Shown here: one piece after another, positions 35,735 through 47,640 of the stretch | Position numbering within the stretch: the stretch's first letter is position 1 | Layout of the letters: each line of letters begins with the position of its first letter | Origin: Bretschneidera sinensis | Taxonomy: Eukaryota > Streptophyta > Magnoliopsida > Brassicales > Akaniaceae | Direction of reading: 5' to 3' | Length of the DNA: 64,000 bases | NCBI GenBank assembly: GCA_023935145.1 | Contig: CM043700.1 | Coordinates: 135,752,828 to 135,816,827 of the forward strand | The notes under the pieces: model-generated | What the model was told of the DNA's origin: nothing | What the model saw: the letters and a program-made list of their open reading frames with translations, nothing else | Database searches by the model: none | Position numbers and translations under genes: made by a program

Positions 35735-37113
35735 AACTCGTGGTTCTAGCAAGGAAAGGGTAGTTGTATAGATGATAGGTCTTCTCAACAAAGAAAGAAA
35801 AAGGATAAGGAGGATTTGCCTCTACATTTTCCAACTGGGGATGCTTTGGAAAGGTATGATAAATCATTTAATGATAGATACATTCACCCTGGCTTTATAA
35901 TGTGAACATTGAGCATTACTTTGAGAGGCTGCATTCGTTGTCCTTAGAAAAACTACAAGAATTACATTTTCCTGGCTTGATTAAGGTATTTTACACCGAT
36001 TTGGAAAGGAATTCTAATCAATCTCTTGATTTTACTACTCAGGTTCAATGAATAGAAATTAAGGTTACTCCCAGTCTGATTGGTAGAATTTTAAATATTC
36101 TTGTGGAAGGTAAGACTTGGTTGCATGTTGAGGTTTGGCTTGGCTATTTTGACCCTAAGTCCGCTTTGAAAGAATTTACTGGAAATACGAATTTTTCTAT
36201 GGCCACTGATTTTAAGCATCTTAGTGTGACAACATTTTCTATTGAGCTAAGGGCAATTCATTCTATTATTTGTCACTGTCTTGTTCCTCGTAGTGGGAGT
36301 TATGCTATAATCACTAACTTTGATGTCGTGCTTATGATCATCAGGGGTCAAGCTTATAAATTACCTCAAATGATAGCTAATAAGATGATTGATACGACCA
36401 ATAGTACTAAAGTAATGCTAGTTTATGGTATGCTGATTACGCTCATCCTAAAGCACTTTGGGCTAAATTTGAATAATTATGTTGAAGTTGATTTGACACA
36501 ACATTATTGGATCAATGTATCAGCTTTGAAAAGAATTAATTGGATTTATTTTGAAATTGATCGGGAAGGTAATAGAGAATGAATACCGAAGGATACTTGT
36601 GTTCAAATCGGAGGAAAATGGGTCAGAAAGGTTGATTGTGTTCTCCTTGATGGAATTTGAGTGCGCAAGGCAGATGGCATTGCCGTTGATCCTCTTTCAG
36701 CTGAACCAGAAACAATTGAAGAAAAAGAAGTGCCTCTTCCTCCTAAAGATAACTTGATGGCCTCTAATGACCCTATTATAGCTGCTCTTCAAGGTATTCA
36801 AATCGGTATGGTTGATATGAGGTTGAAGCTGCAATCCAACTTTGATGATATATGGCCTAAGGTTCAGGGGTATTATGGTGAGTTACGATCAGAATTTTAT
36901 GGTTTACAGACTGAGGTTCGGGACATTCGTCATGACATTGCTCAGTTTCTCTTTCAACAGCTAAATAGGGCCATGGTTTCATACATCTATACCCGACCAC
37001 CTCACATTGAAGAAGTTATTGAGTTGGATCTCCCTCAAGCTTCTCGACCATCATCATCATCCCATTTCTCCCACATTTATGAGCCCGTGAACTTTCCCCC
37101 TCGTCGTCGTTGA
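35735..37113 (+). pseudogene. Extra ORF of element F between pol and the 3' LTR
   Basis: Open pieces (36103-36582 and 36661-37113, plus an earlier one near 35764-35902 with stops after it) together form a ~450-residue reading frame on the element strand. The start is Lys/Arg-rich. The centre contains ...IICHCLVPRSGSYAIITN..., close to what I recall of the family named putative plant transposon protein domain (Transposase_32-like). The end is a coiled-coil-like stretch (DMRLKLQSNFDDIW...EVRDIRHDIAQFLF) and a basic Pro-Arg tail. This position is where Sireviruses carry an env-like gene. The family match is from memory and needs a profile search. Confidence 0.62.
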
Positions 37114-37280
37114 CTTTACTTTTACTACTCTCTTTCACTTGTGGTTAAGACTTGTCTAACTTTACTAGAGTACATTTCCTTCATGCATTGCATCCTTTAT
37201 GGTTTCTTACCTATGATTCGATGTTTTAGATGCATGATTTTAGAAGGATTTTATCCTTCATCTTCCTTTTATGATGTTGA

Positions 37281-37609
37281 CAAAAAGGGAGAGAAGAATC
37301 TAAAGACTTGCTGCTAATGCTAATGACTTTTTGTTGCTACTTATTGTTGCTTTGTTATACCATTTTATGCATGATATTGGTGCTTGAACTACTTTTCTCT
37401 TCAAGAAAGGGGGAAAAAAGTCTCTAAAGTTACTATGCTTGGTTGTTTATATATTGCTTGGTTGGTTGGATATAAAATTTCTCTCTTATGCAGGAGGAAA
37501 TATTGAAAATACAGAGGAAACTCTGTCAAAATTTCTATAAAATCTCAACACTTAGATTTTCTTAAAATGTCTTTCAAAACGGTTTTGTCATCATCAAAAA
37601 GGAGGAGAC
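37281..37609 (+). other. Multiple polypurine tracts of element F
   Basis: CAAAAAGGGAGAGAAGAA at 37281-37298, AAGAAAGGGGGAAAAAAG at 37403-37420 and CAAAAAGGAGGAGAC directly before the LTR at about 37595-37609. The first is preceded by GATGTTGA, the typical Sirevirus context. Confidence 0.8.
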
Positions 37610-38786
37610 TGTTGACCCCATATTTATTTTGATAATAACAAAACATATTATTGTGCTAATTCTCCTTATCTAGTTTTATTTCAATTTTAAGGATAAAGAA
37701 ACACATGTTAGAAGCAATGTGCGATCCATGGAACCTTGAAGTATTTTTGAAGACTTAGAAGCAAAGTAAGAGATTACTACTCTAGTAAAGATTAAATTTT
37801 TTGTTAATATCTCTCTATGCTCCTAGATCAATTATGGCTCAAAGATTAAAATGCTTTTAAATGATTTTAAGCAAAAACAAAAGTTTTTCTTCGGGCCGTA
37901 GTCAACTGCAAAGAACTGTGACCAACTACAGATTTCTGTAGTCAACTACAGAAGGGCACATAACCTTGTTGTAGTCGACTACACATTGCTTAGTCGACTA
38001 TAGGGTCCCACGGTTTTCATTTCTGGCTTCAATCAAAGTTGTAGTCGACTACACCTTTTTGTAGTCGACTACAAGACATACATACCTCATGCATTATTTT
38101 CATTTTCAAAAAGGTTATAGTCGACTATGCTTTGCTGTAGTCGACTACGCCAAGTCCTATAACGGCTATTTTGCATAAAATCTTGTGCGAATCAGTTGCA
38201 TTTAATACTCAAATGATCATATTGTATTTGAATTGGCTATTTGGAGTTTTTCCTATAAATATCCAACCATTAGAAGCCTCAACAACCATCTTGAACACTA
38301 TAGAAAATATTTATTGCAAGAATCAAGTTTTCAATTTTATTCTGGAGCCATTATTGAGCTTTAAGCTTTAGAGAGAGAAACTTTCTAAGTTGTAAGCATT
38401 TATTGTACACTCTCTTGTTTCAATCTATTCATTCCTTCTCAAAGTGAAAAATAGTTGGTATAACTCTTAGAGTGTTTAGGCATTAAGCACTTCCTTGTGG
38501 AAGAGATATTTGTAAGGTTTGGGAAACACTCATGAAGTTGCTTGACTATCATTTGTGGATTGTTTCAAGGAGGTTCCTTAAAGAGAGTGGACGTAGGGTT
38601 GGAGTAATTCTGATATTGTCGAACCACTACAAACGGAGTTTGCATATTCTCTTTTTTTACTCCTTTAATTTCAAGCAATTTATTTATTGTGTTTTACTTT
38701 ATTAAGTTGTTAAAACTGGTTTGTTAAGTGCAAAAAGTTTTTAAAATCTAATTCACCCCTCTTTTAGGTTTGTTCCTCGGTCTACA
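37610..38786 (+). repeat. 3' LTR of element F
   Basis: 1177 bp, TGTTGACC...GGTCTACA. TATA-like CCTATAAATATCC near 38252-38264. At least five AGTCGACT palindromes at 37971-38150. Confidence 0.93.
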
Positions 38787-40852
38787 CATTTATTTGAATA
38801 TGTGATAGGCAATGATATCATAATATATTTTTAAATATACAATATATGAAGTAAAATTTGTTTTATACTATATAATAGAATATAAATCCATTTAAAATAT
38901 ACCTTTAACAATTTTCAAAAAAAGAACAATGATAATTTTCTTTTTAAAAAAACATTTATTTGTTAAATATGTTTCATCCCTAATACTTTTATTTTTTAAA
39001 AGTAACCTTTATGATACCTAAAAGTGTCTTAGTAATCATGAAAAGTAATATCAAGCTAAAATTTTAATTTTTCAACAAAATTCATTTTAGGGTTGTTTGA
39101 TGGTAAAAATTAGTGTTTTTGGGTGAAATGTGGGTTTTAAAATAATTTAGTATGTTTGTATTATTTCAACAAATTTGAAAGTAGTGCAATGTAACTTATC
39201 TTAAAAAACAGTAGTTAATATATTCATCAAGGATTAAAATGAACAAGAAAATTTCTTTAAAAATAAGGTGTAGTAGGATAAGCGATCGACTTGCTTAGAT
39301 AATAGGTAGTTTTATTTATAAAAAAAAATAAAAAAATAAAAAAAAACACCATCCAACCATAGGTTAAAATTAAAAATAGCCATAAAAATCGAAATTACCA
39401 TTCAATTTTGATCCAAATTTATTTTTGGTCTAACTCAGATTCTTTCTTGAAAAAAATAAAACCTTTACGTTGCATTTAGTAATAGAGAATTGAAGTTATA
39501 AATTGGAATTGAGATAAAATTATGGTATTTTTCAACTATTTTTACGTTGAAAAAAATGTATAATTCCACCTCAATTCAAATTCCAAACTTTAATTTCATA
39601 CAACCAAACAAAACGTTACTCTTTCCAATTATTAGAATTCAACCAAACAGACTAAGTTGTAGTAATTTGTTCTGACGTTAGGTTAGTAAATTAATTGAAG
39701 TCGCATATCAGCTTGTCAATTCGTTAATTGAACTGCCCAATTATCAAATGTAACTTCTTTTGAAATCTTCTATCCTTCAAAAAAGTCTAAGAAATCCGAT
39801 TGGTGATTACTATCATTCAGAAAAAGTCCAATGCTACAATTTTAAATTGGACTTGTAATTGATGTAAGTTTATAATATATATAATTATTTCTACTCTATT
39901 TCTAATAAAACTGTATCAGTTGATAGATTTACAGAAATTATTTTAAAATTCATGTCGCTATTCTGGACATTTATATATTCCCCATATATGCAAGTGAAAT
40001 AAGTTAGTTTATTTTACATTAGATTTTAATAATAGAAAACTCAAAAGGAAAAAAAAATGAGGAGAATGATATTACCATGTTTGTTAGTTTTCACATATAG
40101 CTAATGAAATTTTTATGGATGCATATATCCTTTCAAGAAAATGCAAGGGTTTTCTTAGAGAGGAGTTTTTGTATAGCATAGGTTCATGAACAAATCATGA
40201 CAAGGTCCATTTCACCATTGGATAGCATGAGAAAAATAATATATATATATATATATTTTTTTTTTTTCTTTTCATCCAATGATAAATTGCCTTTGTGGCA
40301 TGTATTTTTTTATGGATCCGAACAAGACACGAATTTTTCCTTCTTTAGTTAGATAAGTTACATTTTCCTTAATGAAATGATATTTTTTTTTTTTTTTTTT
40401 GTATTCAGGTTCAACTCGAGAGGTTAGACTTTATATATCTCTCTTGACTAGGTGTAATCATAATTTATTTAATCTACAGGTTGGTGTCTTGCATCAACCC
40501 CCACCCCCTTTCTCCGTTTGAGGGAGTGCTCCTTTAGGGGTTTTTAAAAAAAAAAAAAAGAAAGAAAAGAAAAGAAATCACAATTCAAGTTTAGAATAAT
40601 TCAATTTCATGAGCCCAACATGCAGTTAGTGTAGTGTTTTATTTTTGCTACATTAGCGGGATAAAGATTGAACGAGTCCCTTATATAAAAAAAAAAAAAA
40701 ATTGATGTTAATTAACCACTAGGGTAGTATTATTACCTACAAGTTTCTATTAAAACCCTCAATAGTTAATGAGAAGTTTTCATCAAAGAGTAACAAGATT
40801 AAAAGAACAAGAAAATTTCTTCTTTCTTAAAAGGGTAGTTTTAGGAGAAGCT
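38787..40852 (+). other. Intergenic with a WAK 5'-end relic; promoter of the intact WAK
   Basis: 39213-39310 aligns with the leader and first codons of the 22312 gene (ATTCATCAAG...AAGAAAATTTCTTTAAAA...), but the ATG is destroyed (GCGATCGACTTGCTTAGATAA). The rest is AT-rich, with T runs at 40249-40269 and 40382-40401. A TATA-like CTTATATAAAAA at 40679-40690 lies upstream of the intact gene, whose leader again has the CATCAAAGAGTAACAAGATTAAAAG motif. Confidence 0.75.
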
Positions 40853-43816
40853 ATGGGCTTGGTTATACAGGCACTTATGGAGATGTTGCCGTTAATAGTA
40901 ATATTAGCAGCAACATCAACAGAACCAGCAACTGCTCAAGCCAAGCTTGGTTGCCCAGAAACTTGTGGCAACCTCAGCATTCCATACCCATTTGGCACAA
41001 AGGAAGGCTGTTACCTGGATGATGCTTTCCTCATTACCTGTAAGGATTCCAACAAACCATTTATGCGAACGGGTACTATACCTGTTGCCAACATTTCGCT
41101 AGACGGCCAGCTACGTGTCTCACTCCAGCCATCCTATGATTGCTATAAAGCGGGAGTTAAAACGAATTACTTGCGGTTGTGGCTTAGCTTGACTGCATTC
41201 TCTGTCTCATATGCCAAAAACAAGTTTACTATGATAGGTTGTGACACTTACGCGTATGTTCTAGGTTACGGAAGAAAAAGATATGCGACAGGTTGCGCGT
41301 CCCAATGTTTTGCAATTAATGATATGGCTAATGGATCATGCTCTGGAATCGGCTGCTGCCAAACAGACATTCCAGAAGGAATAACGGCTTATAACGTATC
41401 TGTTTATAGCTTTAACAATCATACAAATGTATCAGACTTCAATCCTTGTGGCTTCGCCTTTGTGGTTGAAGACGGTAAGTATAACTTCTCCACCTTAGAT
41501 CTTTTCAATCTAAGTAACATTGAAGCTTTCCCAGTAGTACTTGACTGGTCAATTGGAAACAAGACATGTGAAAAAGCTAAAGAAAACCCAGAATCATATG
41601 CATGTAAGGAGAAGAGCTTTTGCCTTGACTCAAATAATGGACCTGGGTATCTTTGCAATTGTTCTGATGGTTACCATGGAAATCCTTACCTGCCAAAAGG
41701 TTGCCAAGGTACTTATCCTATTTCTATCCCTTTGGATTTCACTTGCACCATTCTAATAAATCACAAATTTATTTTCCGGGATTCAGCTAATGTTAATGAG
41801 CTCTTTTGATTTCTGCTTGGTTGACCTGCTATCTGTTCTTCAGATATTAACGAGTGTGTCGATCCAAGCCTCAATAAATGTACAAAACCAGAATTCTGTC
41901 ACAATACAGAGGGGAATTTCACTTGTGTCTGCCCAAAGGGTTACCATGGAGATGGTAGACAAGGTGGAACAGGCTGCAATGCTAATCAACCATTATGGAC
42001 AAAGATTGTTGTTGGTATGTACATTCCTTCTTCCTTTTTTTCTTGGTTGTTGTTGGGATTGATGTTAATAGACCTCTAATTTCATAAGTACTAGCAGGAG
42101 CTAAAATAAACTAACTGAGACTTATCAAGAAGTTTTTTATGGTAAATTTTATTTGAAGGCACTATGGTATATGTGGAGTGCTAAAATTCTTAAGCTGTAT
42201 ATATTTAATTCATTATTGTCTTATGAAAGCAAAAATTTGTTTTCTGTAAACATCTGAATACAGAGTCCTATCCGCATTCATATGCATCTTTTGCTTTTTA
42301 TAGATAGTGACAGAACTATTATCAGTGATGAAGTCAAAAAGAAATTTGATCAAGTCAGACTAAAGGTTTAAATCAATAATATGGAAACAAAACATTCAAT
42401 AATATGGAAAAGAAATTTGATCAATAATATGGAAGCATTCCATATTATTGATGGATTTCCTTATTACTTTAATTACTTGTCCGATAATGACTGAATAGAT
42501 ATTCAAAATATGTATATGTGTGTATATTCCACTCACTGAGTGAACAAAACATATATTGGAAACAAAACATGTAAATTCTATGAATCTAAGTGGTTCTTCA
42601 AAATTTATTGATGTCTGTAGGACTCAGCATAGGCCTCCTGGTTCTACTTTTGGGCATATCCTGGTTATACTGGGGATTCAGGCAACGAAAGATTATCAAG
42701 CTCAGAGAATTTTTTTTTGAGCAAAATGGAGGCATCATGTTACGACAACAACTTTCAAAACATGGCGGACCTGGCGAAAAAACCAGAGTATTTACAGCAG
42801 AAGAGCTCAAAAAGGCTACAAACAACTTCCATGAAAGTAGATTCCTTGGCCAAGGAGGGCAAGGGAGAGTTTACAAGGGAATATTGCAAGACAACCGATT
42901 AGTTGCAATCAAGAAGGCCAAAATAGGAGATCAGAGCCAAGTTGAACAATTCATCAATGAAGTGGTTGTATTGTCCCAAATCAACCATAGGAATGTGGTA
43001 AAACTCTTGGGATGTTGTTTGGAGACACAAGTCCCTTTGTTAGTTTACGAATTTGTGACTAATGGTACCCTCTTCGACCATATGCACAATATTGGCCTTG
43101 AATCTTTCATTCCATGGGAAACTCGTTTGAAGATAGCCACGGAAATTGCAGGAGCCTTTTCATATTTACACTCCGCTGCTTCTATTCCAATCATTCACCG
43201 TGACATCAAATCTGCCAACATCCTTTTAGATGATAATTACACCGCCAAAGTGTCTGATTTTGGAGCTTCGAGGCTAATCCCTGTAGACAAAGAACAATTT
43301 ACAACCCTTGTGCAGGGGACTCTTGGGTACTTGGACCCTGAATACTTCTACACAAGCCAATTGAGTGAGAAGAGCGATGTTTATAGTTTCGGAGTAGTCC
43401 TTGTAGAGCTACTTACAGGAAAGAAGGCTGTTTCCTTCGACAGGCCAGAAAGGGAAAGAAATTTGGTTACCTATTTTGTTTGTTCTATGAGAGAGGATCG
43501 TTTGCTCGAAGTTCTTGACCATCAAATGTTGAATGAGAGAAATGTTGAACAGCTTAAGGAAGTTGCTAGTTTAGCAAGGAGATGTATAAGAGACAAGGGA
43601 GAGGAAAGGCCTACTATGAAAGAAGTAACAATGGAATTGGAGGGACTGAGAGCAATGGAGAAACATCCATGGATGGGAGGAGATTTGTACCCTGAAGAGG
43701 ATGAATATTTGCTTGGTAAGCTATCAGACCATCATGGTGGTAGCAGTAGTATCAGCGTGGCAGGTTATGACAGCATAAGGAACCAGGTCCCATTTGAAAT
43801 TGAAGATGGGCGGTGA
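40853..43816 (+). CDS. Wall-associated receptor kinase (WAK), intact copy
   Basis: Three exons (40853-41708, 41844-42014, 42621-43816) join in phase 1 to give 740 residues. Start chosen at the ATG matching the 22312 paralogue; an in-frame ATG at 40769 would spoil the signal peptide. Signal peptide is 1-30. The GUB_WAK galacturonan-binding domain starts [15 protein letters not shown] (~33) and an EGF module ends exon 1. Exon 2 is a calcium-binding EGF repeat ([13 protein letters not shown]). The TM helix is 343-362. Kinase motifs: Gly-rich loop [11 protein letters not shown] at ~419, Lys in VAIKK ~440, HRDIKSAN ~535-542, DFG ~555, [14 protein letters not shown] with Arg makes it an RD kinase. 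The family senses pectin or oligogalacturonides at the plasma membrane in growth and defence; its exact ligand is unknown. It is the only WAK here without visible lesions. Confidence 0.95.
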
Positions 43817-44611
43817 TCATTTAGTATCTAATGTTACGTATTTTCTTTTTCTGCTTCTCTTTTCTCTGTTAGTCATAGCTAGGATGTACTTTTAATTGAC
43901 AATGTGTTTGCTGCAATCGTTTAGCACAGTTTTATGAAGTATTTTTATTTTTTCTTCTAATAGCATACTGTTTCTTCAGCATCCCTCATGAATCAAAATG
44001 TTTCTTTGAATGAATTAGGCCATTAAACTTTCAAGAATTTAACTTCAATATTTCATCCTCTTACATAACTTTTAGGTTATAATTCAATTCTTAGGTCGTC
44101 CTAACAATCAGTGTCATGTACTTGAAAAAGATAACTTTAATTCGCCTCTCTGTTTCTATATCTATAAGTTCGATAAAATTATGACAATTTTCATAATTGC
44201 ATAGTAATTATTAGTTAATGTCCACCAAAAATCAAGTCTAACTATTCAACTCCAATACTGACAGTGTAGCCTTGATTTGACATTAGACTAGTAAACTCCA
44301 AAGATTATAAATATAAATTTTAGGAATTTGCAGGGGGGAGCTGTCTGCAGGGTGCCTATGCAAAAGATTTGCGTGTAGAAGGGAAACCAAAATCTAATCG
44401 AATTACTCAGAAAGAAAATTCAGTTAAAGAAGTGGAAAATGGATAAACAAAAACCAGCAGATAAACAATGCAAACTCTTATGGAAAAACAGACTTCAACT
44501 GAAGCAGCCCTAGTACTCCCCCAAATCACAACTGTTGCAGACTATTAAGGAAAACTATTTTAAAAAATAAAATAAAACAAAAATAATCTTGAATGCAATT
44601 TTACTAGCAAG

Positions 44612-44660
<49 letters not shown>

Positions 44661-44844
44661 ATGACTGTGAAGACTAGTTTACAAACCTCCGCTTAATTTC
44701 TTTCTTCCGATCAGTGTGTTGGAATTAGGTTCAAAATCTGATAAAGTCGTATTGAATGCCTGATTAAAACTGAGAGATATTGATTGGGTGGAGATGAACC
44801 CGGTCTAGCGACAAATTGATCGGGATTTTTTTGGTTCATAATTT
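43817..44844. other. WAK 3' flank joined to duplicated peptide-gene flank, no gene
   Basis: 43817-44230 matches the 3' flanks at 29581 and 46215. 44320-44710 matches 46860-47600, the downstream side of the secreted-peptide gene, including its 3' border. The match ends near 44710, which marks a duplication joint. A WAK kinase tail follows from about 44845. Confidence 0.75.
44615..44658. repeat. (AT)n microsatellite
   Basis: About 21 uninterrupted AT units. Confidence 0.97.
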
Positions 44845-46214
44845 ATTGACCATGAAATGATGAATGAGAAAAATGTTGAACATTTGAAGGAAGTGACTAA
44901 TTTAGCAAGGAGATGAGTAAGAGGGAAGGGAGAGGAAAGGCCTACCATGAAGGAAGTAACAATAGAATTGGAGGGACTGTCAGCAACAGAGAAACATACA
45001 TTGGTAGGAGGAGATTTGTACCCTGAAGAGGATGAATACTTGCTTGGTAAGCTATCCGACTATCATGATAGTAGCAGTAGTATCAACACAGCAGGCTATG
45101 ACAACATGGTTTAACTCTCTGGCAGTGGAAGGAATGGTTTTGGCACCGTTTGATACCTAAACGGGTGTCTATCTGCCTTTGGAAAGCATGGTTTAACTCT
45201 CTGGCAGTAGATGAAAGGGTACAAACGATGGGTGTTTCTTTAGCTTCTGGGTGCAATTACTGTATTCGGAGATTTACGGAAACGTTGGATCATGTTCTAT
45301 GCTCGGGCGAATTGGCTACTAAGGTTTGGGATCGAGCTAGTGTTGCTTTGGGAGTTCCCTGTACACGACATACTATATGGAAGGCGAGGATCTCGGCGTG
45401 GTTTCAATGTACAAAAAAGTCGTCCATAACAGGTACTTTAACGAGCTTATTACCGTGTCTAATTACTTGGTGCCTTTGGAAGAGAAGATGCAAGGCACGA
45501 ATGGAGGGGGTGCAAGAAAGTGTCGACCAAGTGTGGTGGTCTGTAAAATAGCTGGAGAGATTAATTCATCTCGACCGTTATCTTCGAATGATTTGCAGAT
45601 TTTGACTGAGCTCCAAGTTGAATGTCCAAGGAATAGGGTGAGACGACAGAAATTCGTAGCCTGGACGAAACCTCTTGTGGGTTGGGTTAAGCTAAACTGT
45701 GACGGGAGCTGTCGTGGTAATCCAAGGAGTTCGAGGGGAGGGGGTGTGGTAAGGGATGCGGCTGGTAATGTGAAAGGGGCTTTTTCTACCCATTTTGGTG
45801 TCGGCATTAACAATGGAGTTGAACTAAGAGCTATCTTAGAAGGGATTATTTTGTGTAGAAGGTTAAATTGTTTTAATGTGATTATTGAAAGTGATTCCAG
45901 TCTGGTAGTAGATTGGCTTATGAAAGGGAGATGCACTTTGTGGTACCTATGGGATTTTTGGGAAGATTTAATGGTTGCACTTGAGGGGTGGTAGTGTTGT
46001 TTTTAATTGTTTGTTTTGTCTCGTTGGGTTTTTTGTCTGGTTGTGTTGTTGTTTTAATTTTCGGGTGTATAAGGTTTTCCTCCGCCATAAATGAGGCCAC
46101 TATTTAATAAAGTGTCGGAGGTACCGTCCTCTTTACATTAAAAAAAAAAAAAAAAAAAAAGCTATGACAACATAAAGAACCAAAGTCACACTTGCAGTTG
46201 AAGATGGGTGGTGA
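44845..46214 (+). pseudogene. WAK kinase 3' remnant (copy 4), split by a LINE
   Basis: 44845-45107 and 46161-46214 align with the last ~110 codons of the intact gene (43520-43816), including [15 protein letters not shown] and [15 protein letters not shown], and end at the stop at 46212-46214. In-frame damage includes TGA for Cys in the RRC motif (near 44914). Most of the gene upstream is missing: only the tail was carried in this tandem unit. The LINE at 45108-46160 sits inside the Ser-rich C-terminus. Confidence 0.9.
45108..46160 (+). mobile_element. 5'-truncated L1-type LINE with RNase H domain
   Basis: It is flanked by a 13-bp perfect duplication GCTATGACAACAT (45095-45107 and 46161-46173) and ends in ~20 A residues. 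The frame at 45120-45551 is the zf-RVT end of a plant L1 reverse transcriptase ORF (LIPKRVSICLWKAWF...CNYC...DHVLCSGELATKVW). After a frameshift near 45545, the second frame (to about 45994) encodes an RNase H of the RVT_3 type: WVKLNCDGSCRGNPRSSRGGG, later ELRAILEGI and ESDSS. The catalytic Asp-Glu-Asp pattern looks present. The 3' UTR ends ...GGTACCGTCCTCTTTACATT before the poly(A). Confidence 0.93.
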
Positions 46215-47640
46215 TTATTTATGGTGCGTTTCATGCACCGGATGAAAGGGAGGATAGGATGATTTTTCATCCTATCCGTTGTTTGGGGTTCATCTTTATG
46301 AGCAAATATGATTACTAGATGGATATTTAATCTGGTCATGACTAGATAAAGCCATCCAGTGTGTTAGAATCTAAAGTTATGTATTTTCTTTTTCTGCTTT
46401 TCTCCTTCCGCTGTTAGCCATAGGATGTATCTTTTGATAGTGTGTCTGTTGTGTTTGTTTTATCACCCTTTTATAGTATGTTTCTATTTTCTTCGTATAG
46501 CATATTGTTTCTGCAGCATTCATCGTGAATCAAAATGTTGCTTTGAATGAAACTTTCAAAATGAATTAGCCCGTGATATTTTCAAGAATTGAACTTTAAT
46601 ATTTCATCTTCTTACATATAATAGTTTAGGTTCTAATTCAATTCTTAGATCGTGTAATTATTGATGCGAAACCTAGCACTCAGTGTTGTATACTTTAAAA
46701 GGATAACTTTAATTCGCCTCTCAGTTTTCATATCTATAAGTTTGATAAAATTATAAATAAATAAAAAAAAAATCAAAATTGCTGAGTAACTGTCTAGTTA
46801 ATGTAAAATCAAGTCTAATTCAACTCCACAGATTATAAATCTCAAATGTAAAGAATTTTGGAGGGAGAAGCTACCTGCAGGGTACCTATGTAAGGGATTT
46901 GCATATAAACAGGAACACCAAACTAATCACTCAACTGTACAAACTACATAGAAGAAAATTTCTCCAAAAAAAAACAGTGAAAGAAGTGGAAAATGGATAA
47001 ACAAAAACCAGCAGATAAACCATGCAAGATCGTAGGAAAAAACAGATTTCAATTCATGCAGAAGCAGGCAATTAGGCAGCCCCACTCTTAAATCACAACT
47101 GTTGCAGACAATACTAAGGAAAATTAATTTAAAAAATGAAAGGAAATGTAATTTTGAAAGCCAATTTTTCTATAAGTGATCCCATCGATTTACACAGATA
47201 AACATTTTTATGAAAGCTGACATATATAGCAAGAAAATCAAGACTATGCTTCGACTAGTTTGATTTAATTATTTTAGAAGGAAGGTACAAATTACAAGGG
47301 ATATTATCAGATTACATAGATGAATTTACTAGGAAAATCAGCATAATATAGGTTATTTATCAGTACTAGCACTTCATCGTTTCTGGCCTCTTAATATTTC
47401 CATCTTGATCAGATTAGCATTTACAAACTCATCCCAGCCTATGATGAAGAGCTACTCAATCTTTTTTACGGTTGGCTGTATTCGCGTTTTGAATAAGTCT
47501 ACAAGAGTGTGATTCTGTCCATAAGCACGTCAAACTTAATACATATGGATGATTGCGAAGACTGCTTTACAAAACTCTGTTTTCTTTCTTCCTACCCATT
47601 AAGAGAGAAGTAGAACCGGTCAGACCTCTTGTCCTGTGAA
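46215..47640. other. Intergenic between WAK tail and peptide gene
   Basis: No gene. 46215-46820 is WAK 3'-flank sequence shared with 29581 and 43817. 46860-47600 is the original of the block copied at 44320-44710 and probably holds the 3' UTR of the minus-strand peptide gene. Confidence 0.65.

Larger units (their letters stand above)
31289..38786 (+). mobile_element. Sirevirus-like copia retrotransposon F, internally deleted
   Basis: It starts TGTTGACC and ends GGTCTACA, with a CATTT duplication (31284-31288, 38787-38791). The 3' LTR is 37610-38786. The 5' LTR (31289 to about 32438) has lost its last ~25 bp together with the primer site and the first gag codons in one deletion. Gag has the Sirevirus layout (acidic Lys/Glu-rich region before a zinc knuckle). 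Integrase and most RT are deleted. A third reading frame lies between pol and the LTR, and several polypurine tracts precede the 3' LTR, a published Sirevirus hallmark. Confidence 0.92.

Noticed and set aside
40769..40852. Upstream in-frame ATG extending the intact WAK by 28 residues
   Set aside because: The paralogue at 22312 starts at the later ATG, and the extension is basic and would bury the signal peptide.
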